Below, piece after piece: positions 57,596 through 64,000 of a stretch of 64,000 nucleotides of DNA; positions within the stretch are counted from its first letter, which is position 1, and every line of letters starts with the position of its first letter. The translations under genes were made by a program, and so were the position numbers. A model generated the notes under the pieces. It worked only from the letters and a program-made list of their open reading frames with translations. It made no database searches and was not told the origin of the DNA. This DNA comes from Sesamum alatum (taxonomy: Eukaryota > Streptophyta > Magnoliopsida > Lamiales > Pedaliaceae), in assembly GCA_034509735.1 (NCBI GenBank), contig JACGWO010000005.1, positions 16,047,264 through 16,111,263 on the forward strand. The letters are read 5' to 3'.

Positions 57596-58145
57596 TTCTA
57601 AACATAGGATAAGAAGGTTGGTGGACTCAAAGAGTCTAGAAATAGACGATTTGGACAACCTACCGACTTGCGAATCATGTCTAAAGGAAAAGATGACCAA
57701 GAAACCCTTTGTTGGACAAAGCACACTAGCCAATGGTCTGTTGGATTTGATCCATACGGATGTCTGTGGACCACTAAATACTCAGGCTAGAGGTGGGTAC
57801 TCGTACTTCATAACTTTTACCGATGATCACTCACGGTATGGTTATGTTTATCTGATGAGGTACAAATCTGAAGCCTTTGGAAGGTTTAAGGAATACAGAC
57901 TTGAAGTAGAGAACCAAACAGGTCGAAAGATCAAAGCCCTTCGGTCAGACCGAGGTGGAGAGTATTTGAGTGGTAAGTTTACTGATTATCTACAAGAGAA
58001 TAGGATTCTCTCTCAGTGGATCCCTCCTGGAACACCACAGCTTAATGGTGTGTCTGAAAGGAGGAACCAGACCTTATTGGACATGGTCCGATCCATGTTG
58101 AGTTTTAACGAAACTCCTCCTTTCCTTCTGGGGATACGCTCTTGA
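57580..58145 (+). pseudogene. Element E integrase
   Basis: RRLVDSKSLEIDDLDNLPTC, catalytic Asp in IHTDVCGPL, FITFTDDHSRYGYVYL, LRSDRGGEYLSG and the Glu in GVSERRNQTLLDM. The core triad is intact. A frameshift near 58115 (FNETPPFLLGIRS) separates it from the C-terminal part. Confidence 0.92.
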
Positions 58146-58497
58146 GACGGCGGCCAAAGTTTTGAACTTGGCGCCATCTAAGAAGATATCCCAGACGCCA
58201 TATGAGATATGGTATGGCAAGCCTGCCTCCTACAAATACTTGAAAGTGTGGGGTTGCCCCGCATAGGTCAAGAGATTAGTGGGAGATAAACTTGACTCGA
58301 GGTCTAGTTTATGCAGGTTCATTGGCTATCTGAAAGAAACTGCGGGATATTATTTCTATGATCCCTCCAAGCAAAAGGTTTTTGTCTCGCAAAATGCAGT
58401 GTTCATGGAAAAGGGTTTTCCATGGGATAGTCGGTGCGATAAGGTACTCCTTGAGGAATCAAGTGAGGTATCCCATGAGGCAAGCAGTGACATCTGA
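58146..58497 (+). pseudogene. Element E integrase C-terminal part
   Basis: ETAAKVLNLAPS, PYEIWYGKPASYKYLKVWGC, a TAG in place of Tyr (58264-58266), then VKRLVGDKLDSRSSLCRF and AGYYFYDPSKQKVF. A frameshift near 58475 follows. Confidence 0.9.
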
Positions 58498-59513
58498 GCC
58501 GGTAGTTCCCACAGATAATGTTCCAGTCCTCCGCAGCTCGGCCAGAGTATCCCATGCACCTGATAGGTATGGATTTCTGGGCCTAGCCGGTCAGTTGGAT
58601 AATGATCCAAAGACGTACGGAGAAATAATGTCGGACATCAATTCGGACAAGTGGCTTGAGGTCATGAAATCCGAGATGGACTCGATGGGTAGAAACCAGG
58701 TTTGGACCTTAGTAGACCCACCCAAAAGGGTAAAACCCGTAGGGTGTAAATTGGTCTACAAACGTAAGCTTGGAGCTGATGGGGAGGTTACAACCTTCAA
58801 GGCTTGCGGTGAAGGGTTACACTCAGCAACCCGGGGTCGACTCTGAGGAAACCTACTCGCCCGTAGCAATGTCTAAGTCCATTCGGATATTGCTTGCCAT
58901 AGCAGCATGGTATAACTATGAAATATGGCAGATGGACGTGAAAACGGCCTTCCGCAACGGTTTCGTAGAGGAAGAGATCTATATGGATCAGCCGAAAGGT
59001 TTCACAACTGCTGGAAAAGAGCAGAAGGTCTGCCGTCTCCGAAGGTCCATCTATGGCCTCAAACAAGCTTCCCGAAGCTGGAACATACGTTTTGATGAAG
59101 TCATACGGGGATATGATTTCATCAAGAACGAGTCCGATCCTTGTGTATACAAGAAGATCAGTGGGAGCTCCATTGCATTTCTGGTGCTTTACGTGGATGA
59201 CATCTTGCTCATTGGGAATGATGCTAAGATGTTGGGTACCACTAAAACTTGGTTGTCAACATAATTCTCCATGAAGGATATGGGCGAGGCATCCTACATC
59301 CTTGGCATCAAGATCTACAAGGATAGATCTAGAAGGATGTTAGGAATGGCCCAGTCCTCGTATATTGAGAAAGTTTTGAAGAGATTCAAGATGAAGAACT
59401 CAAAACGAGGATTCCTTCCTATGAGGCATGGAATCAAGTTATCCAAGAAGCAGTCTCCTAAGACTGATGAGGAGCTTAAACGGATGTTGGACATCCCTAT
59501 GCTTCAGTCGTAG
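58498..59513 (+). pseudogene. Element E reverse transcriptase
   Basis: SEPVVPTDNVPVLRSSARVS, VDPPKRVKPVGCKLVYKRK, a frameshift near 58805 (in the LVAKGYTQ region), DVKTAFRNGFVEEEIYMD, YGLKQASRSWNIRFDEV, catalytic LYVDDILLIGNDAKM, a TAA in place of Gln (59262-59264), and FSMKDMGEASYILGIKI. Another indel lies near 59497. Confidence 0.92.
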
Positions 59514-60177
59514 GCAACATACAGTATGTTGTTTCAGTGCACTAGACCTAATGTAGCTTTCGCTTTGAGTGTAACTAGTCGATATCAGTCGTGTGCTGGG
59601 GAGGCACTCTGGAGTGCGGTCAAGATTATCATAAAGTACCTGAAAAGGACTAAGGACATGTTCTTGATCTACGGTGGTAGAGAGTTGATACTGGAAGGCT
59701 ATAGCGACGCTAGCTTCCAGTCGGATGACGATGATGCCAGGTCTCAGTCTGGTTACGTGTTCAGACATAATGGTGGCGTGATTGCTTGGAAGAGTTCCAA
59801 GCAGGCTGCCACGGCGGACTCCACCATAGAGTTTGAATACATAGCAGCTTCGAAAGTTGTTAAGGAGGCGGTTTGGGTGAAGAGCTATAACCAAGAGTTG
59901 GGTGTAGTACCTAGCATCGCTGTGCCAGTGGTTATGTTCTGCGATAACAACGGGGCTATAGCGCAAGCAAAGGAACCGAGATCTCATCACCGGTCCAAGC
60001 ATATTCTTAGACGCTACCATCTGCTCAGAGAGATGGTTAGCATGGGTGACGTTTCGGATGGACTGAGTGAGCTCCGCAGAAAACATAGCAGATCCACTTA
60101 CTAAGCCCATGTCGCAAGTTGCCCATACTCAGCATCTAGATAAGATGGGTTTGAGGTCAATGGGTAATTGGCTTTAG
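59514..60177 (+). pseudogene. Element E RNase H
   Basis: CTRPNVAFALSVTSRYQSCA, YSDASFQSDDDDARSQSGYV, TIEFEYIAASK, VMFCDNNGAIAQAKEP and HHRSKHILRRYHLL. The usual TTEAEY reads TIEFEY but keeps the second acidic residue. A frameshift near 60055 precedes the natural end MGNWL and TAG. Confidence 0.92.
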
Positions 60178-60296
60178 GTCAAGTGGGAGATTATTAGAAT
60201 AGGTGACTAGAAAGCCAATAAAATAAGTGTTCGTCACTTTTGGTGCTTACTTATATCGCAACAAAGCCCACAGACCACGGTTAACAACTCGTGCAG
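60178..60296 (+). repeat. Polypurine tract and shrunken 3' LTR of element E
   Basis: GTCAAGTGGGAGAT (60178-60191), then the 3' LTR beginning TATTAGAATAGG (TG changed to TA). Two internal deletions relative to 48813-49020 remove about 100 bp. The LTR is then cut at 60296 by LTR5. Confidence 0.88.
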
Positions 60297-61522
60297 TGTT
60301 AGAATAGGTGACCAGAAAGTCAATGGTTTTGGCTGTTCTGAGAACCATTCGTCAATCTGTGAACAAGTAATATTATGTTAATGAATGTGGTAAGGATTCA
60401 TAGGCATGAGTTTGTTGTACTTACTGCTTCCATCAGTACGATGTCACAACAAACGCCCACAGACTGAAATAACATTTCGGGAAATTGGAACTATGCTTGG
60501 AGGTAGGTTCATGAAATCAGTTTCGCCGAATCAGTCTGAAATACTCCAAGTCAAAGGAATCTCGAGACAGGGCATCGAGAATCCATTTGAGACTTGCACT
60601 AAGCAACTGCTGTCGTGTTTCATCGACGGGTGACAAGGATCGTCTAAGCAGTGTTAGTGGGTCGGCCTGCTGGGGAGCGGCCGACTGAGGTGACTCGCGG
60701 GAATCGTCATATGGAAGCTACTCGGGCTTGGTCGGTATGACTCGTATTCCCGGTTCCGATAGTACGGGATTAGTCCTCGGACTTGAGGATCACGGCAGTC
60801 CCCTATATACTGAGGCTGTATCTTGGATCTGGTGAAATTTGACCGATTATATCATATGGTCATCATAAGCCTCGTCCAGTGTAGTCGGAGTATGTAAGAA
60901 CGGTGAATTCCAAGATAGGATCTGTCCCCTGTCAAAGGATATGACAGCAAGATCTCCTATGCGCTCGGAGATGGTTTAGACTCACAAAGTCTATGGCCAT
61001 AGCACTTGATATAGTGGGAAAGGATTTCCTACGTCGAGTTAAACCTATCTCGAGCATTATGCATAGTTGCCTAGTCAACGATGGGAACCGACCCTAGACT
61101 AAAGGCCGGGAGACAGGCGACAGTAGGACCGTACCCGTACGTATCGAGCGTCGGTAGGACCGCACCTGCGTATAACTCGGAGCCTAAATGTTCACACTAT
61201 AAATTCACCTAGTCTCTAGTGCCATGGACCGTTGCTAGATGGCCACCCATGGTAACGGACTACTTTGATTATGAAATAACAAAAGGTAGGTCCAAGTCAA
61301 GCTGAAAGGTGAACCTAAAGAGTCACACCCGCTACACCAAATGAAAGGGAATTAATTTGGAATCAATTCCGGGAGAAGGTTTAATTTAATGGAATTAAAT
61401 TATACTTCTTGGAGATTCAAGCTTCGAAGAATTATTTGGAATAATCGGGCTTGAGTTCATAAATTAGATTTATGAATTTTACAAAGCATGGGCTTTCCTT
61501 TTAATTAGATTAAAAGGGTGAA

Positions 61523-61882
61523 TTAATTAATTAATGGGCTTGGTATTAAATAGGATTTAATATAAAGTCCATGGACTATTTAATTTGGAATTAAATAAAG
61601 TCCATTCCATTAATTAATTAATGGGCTTAGTATATTAAATAGGATTTTAATATAAAGTCCATGGGACTATTTAATTTAGAATTAAATAATCCCATTCTAT
61701 GGAATTAATTAATGGGCTTGGTATTAAATTTGATTTAATATAAAGTCCATGGACTATTTAATTTGGAATTAAATAAAGTCCATTCCATTAATTAATTAAT
61801 GGGCTTAGTATATTAAATAGGATTTTAATATAAAGTCCATGGGATCTTTTAATTTAGAATTGAATAAAGCCCATTCCATAAA
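61523..61882 (+). repeat. Tandem repeat in LTR5, 4 x ~88 bp
   Basis: TAATGGGCTT recurs at 61532, 61619, 61710 and 61797 (spacings 87, 91 and 87). Same unit as at 34751-35027. Confidence 0.9.
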
Positions 61883-61944
61883 GCCCATCAAAATGGATGG
61901 ACAAGATTTGATCTAGAGAATGATGAGATGAAGGGCCATGATTA

Positions 61945-62060
61945 ATTTGACTTAATGAAAGCCTAATTTGACTAGGATTTGACTAGGTCAAAAATACTAG
62001 TCAAAGTGTGTCTCTTTGGAAGAGTTTGAGAAGGAATAGGAATTCCATCTTCTATAAATA
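61945..62060 (+). promoter_or_regulatory. LTR5 promoter: TTGAC words and TATA box
   Basis: TTTGACTTAAT, TTTGACTAGG (twice), GGTCAAA and TAGTCAAA lie between 61946 and 62005. TATAAATA lies at 62052-62059. CA-rich and CT-rich sequence follows at the likely start site. Confidence 0.68.
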
Positions 62061-62622
62061 CTTAAAAAACACACACTTACACCAAGTATTCTCTACAACT
62101 CTCATCTCTCATCTCTCTCAAATTCGTCCACCCTCTTTCTTCTCTCCAAGAAATATACTTTGTTCTTCTTGATTTTATTCAAGTTAAGAACATAAGAGAC
62201 ATTGATTGCGTTAATTCATAGCGTGTATCGATGTCTCTTCTCCCCAAAATAATTTCTTGCTAGCACAAGGGTTGTTTGCTCTCCGGTGGAGCAAGTGAGA
62301 TGATTTAGAGGGCCTCTTCTTGAGATCTTGGTGCAAAACGGGGAACAATGCATGTAGCCGAACAAAGACAAAACTACAACCGGGTAGGTTCTTTAATTTC
62401 GTTTTTTCGATTTCAATTCTATGGCCTCCATGTTGTGTTTTATTGAACATGAGATACACCGAACGCCCGGGAGAATCAAGGGCACACCCCTTGATTCGTT
62501 ATGTATATTATGCATAGTTTAAATTCCATTTAATTATGCTTTGTAATTTTTTTTATTACACACTATTTCGCGCTTCCGCTATTCGCGTTAATCTCCCGGG
62601 CCGATCCACCGATTTCTTTCAA

Positions 62623-62638
62623 TGGTATCAGAGCCCGG
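62623..62638 (+). other. Primer-binding site of element F
   Basis: TGGTATCAGAGCCCGG, one base after the LTR, matching initiator tRNA-Met. Confidence 0.93.
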
Positions 62639-64000
62639 TTCGGTGTATAGGCCTAGAATTCTATGTGCTATGTGCGTTTAAGCATGATAAACGTGTTTTA
62701 ATTTACGTTTATAGCATGTTTATCGTAGATAATTATTGGCGTTTAATTTTGCATGGGATTTTGGATCTTGGTTTTCTTGAATGTGTTTATACATGTTCTA
62801 GGGTTTAATTTATCTTGTGGTTCAGAAAAATTGCATGAAAAGTCGAAAAGGAGTGAAAAACGGCGAACCGGCAGCAGCAGCACGCTGGCCGCGCGCACAG
62901 GGGCGCGGCCGGGCGCGCGTGCAGGCAGGGGCCTGCGCGCGCCCGGCCAGCGCGCAGGCATGGGCGCCTGCGCGCGTGCGCGCGCGCGCAAGCGCTAGGC
63001 GCAGGCGAGCGCTGGGCGCGCGCGCTGTGCGCGCAGGCAGAGGAGCCGCGCGCGCGCGCGCGCCTGGCCGGCCGGCTGTGCCGTTTTCCGTTTCTCTCCC
63101 GTTTTTGGCTCGTTTTTCAAAACTGTTTTTACTGTATTATTTTTATGATATTTTCTGCATTATTCTGAACCCGTTGACTTAGAATATTTATTTTTTGAGA
63201 TTTGGAATTTTCTAAAATAAATATTGCTTGGTTGATGAGGAAAGGGTTTCCCTAACAAGATTTAATTTTTGCAATGGTTGCACCAATGATCAAAATTCAT
63301 ATGTGAAATTTCGCAATAATTTCTGCGTTTTATGATGTTGGACATCATGGTTATTTTATGGCTTGAGTAGATCTTGACATGTATTAATATTGCACAAATT
63401 GTTGGATTTTGGAATTCTTGAATAAATGGGCATATTCTTGAATTGTTGATTTTTGTGTTTCAGAAAATTCGATTTTTTCTATATAATTCTGAGAATTTTT
63501 CTGAATTAATTAACTTGGGGCATTTTAATTTTGGTTGAGATTTTATATTTCATAGAATTAATATTGCCTTGTTAATTATGGAAAAGGTTTTTCCAACAAA
63601 AATCGTTGTGCATAGGTTGCACTATTATCCAATGTTTGGTGTGGATATTTTACATGTAGTTTTCTGCATTTATTTTATGGTATGGATTATCATGGATGTT
63701 GGTATAGCATATTTTACGTGGGATATGTATTTGTGCTATTTGTGTTAATTGATTTGACAAAGGATGATCACAAAGCCCCTAGACCGCATGTATGGTTTAT
63801 TTACATTTATTTGTTGGGTTGTGGCCTGTGTGCCTCTTTATTTTCCTCTCTGTCTCTCTTCTAGTGCCTTGGAATAATAAGGCTTTCTCTCTCCCTCCCA
63901 ATGTACTCCCCCCAAATGTTTAATTGGGGTTTCTTATTTTATGATGTAATGAGAGTAGAATTAGTGGTGAGGTTTTATTTCTTTTTGTAAATAAAAGCTG
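62639..64000 (+). other. Element F leader (incomplete)
   Basis: CTAGGGTTT near 62800, GC island about 62860-63090, then AT-rich sequence and the conserved block (63765-63990: CACAAAGCCCCTAGACC, TATGGTTTATTTAC, CTTGGAATAATAAGGC). No credible gene. Confidence 0.75.
62860..63090 (+). repeat. GC-rich leader island of element F
   Basis: Runs of CGCGCG with GCAGGC words. Borders are imperfect inverted repeats: GAAAAACGGCGAACCGGC on the left and GCCGGCTGTGCCGTTTTCC on the right. Confidence 0.8.

Larger units (their letters stand above)
48813..60296 (+). mobile_element. Element E, full-length Copia element (LTR2 family)
   Basis: 5' LTR 48813-52729 (with a solo LTR1 inside), primer site 52732, leader to 56254 (with another LTR1 inside), gag-pol 56255-60177, polypurine tract, and a short rearranged 3' LTR cut by LTR5 at 60297. 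It is inserted in element G's LTR. All domains are present but about nine lesions break the frame. Confidence 0.92.
60297..62621 (+). repeat. 5' LTR of element F (LTR5)
   Basis: 2325 bp, TGTTAGAATAGG...TTTCA. Dyad in the form CTATGGCCATAG (60991-61002), U3 block (61200-61330), four tandem units, TTGAC words, TATA box and terminal hairpin GAATCAAGGG/CCCTTGATTC (62473-62497). Confidence 0.94.
60297..64000 (+). mobile_element. Element F, LTR5 family, 5' part only
   Basis: Complete 5' LTR (60297-62621), primer site and 1.36 kb of leader, then the window ends. Gag should begin several hundred bases further on, judging from other leaders. It is inserted in element E's 3' LTR; the expected left target duplication is TGCAG (60292-60296). 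Confidence 0.88.

Noticed and set aside
1..64000. Host genes, rRNA, NLR or biosynthetic clusters, satellite arrays
   Set aside because: No intron-exon structure or recognisable non-transposon domain was found in any open frame. All long frames are Copia proteins, LTR by-products or GC-island artefacts.

Overview
This 64 kb window looks like repetitive, pericentromere-like DNA from a flowering plant, probably a eudicot. I see no host gene, rRNA, tRNA gene or CRISPR array. Almost every base can be assigned to Ty1/copia LTR retrotransposons, their solo LTRs, or broken pieces of them nested in one another. The plant call rests on the Gag-PR-INT-RT-RNaseH domain order of Copia, on primer sites complementary to plant initiator tRNA-Met (TGGTATCAGAGC), and on TG...CA LTRs with 5-bp target duplications. 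I cannot name the species.

Families (names are mine). LTR1: about 2.0 kb, starts TGTTAGAATAGGTGACCATG; elements A, B, C and many solo LTRs. LTR2: about 2.2 kb, starts TGTTAGAATAGGTGACCAGAAAGCC and ends GCTTGTCCTTCA; elements E and H. LTR5: 2.3 kb; element F. LTR4: element G. An old LTR-D belongs to element D. LTR-X and LTR-Y are seen once each.

Layout. 1-1312 is a plus-strand RT fragment (A), and 1590-9194 is minus-strand element B; together they form a large inverted repeat around a 277-bp LTR scrap. 9195-17067 is a patchwork of LTR2, LTR-X, solo LTR-Y, an internally deleted element (H), an LTR4 scrap and a leader scrap. 17068-28074 is element C, the best-preserved full-length copy, with a solo LTR1 inside its pol. 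28075-40326 is the old, decayed element D, holding four later LTR insertions. 40327-44135 is LTR1 next to LTR2. 44136-48812 is minus-strand element G. 48813-60296 is element E, with solo LTR1s in its 5' LTR and in its leader. 60297-64000 is the 5' LTR and leader of element F, which runs off the window.

Each complete element reads LTR, tRNA-iMet primer site, a long (1.4-2.2 kb) untranslated leader, one gag-pol frame, polypurine tract, LTR. All copies carry frameshifts or stops, so none is autonomous as read. The most notable features are not genes. They are: (i) a GC-rich island of roughly 0.1-0.5 kb inside the otherwise AT-rich leaders; (ii) a hairpin near the LTR 3' end whose arms change together between families; (iii) paired CTCACGAGTCGTGG palindromes about 80 nt apart, 350-550 nt upstream of gag, in five elements; and (iv) clusters of TTGAC (W-box-like) motifs directly upstream of the LTR TATA box.
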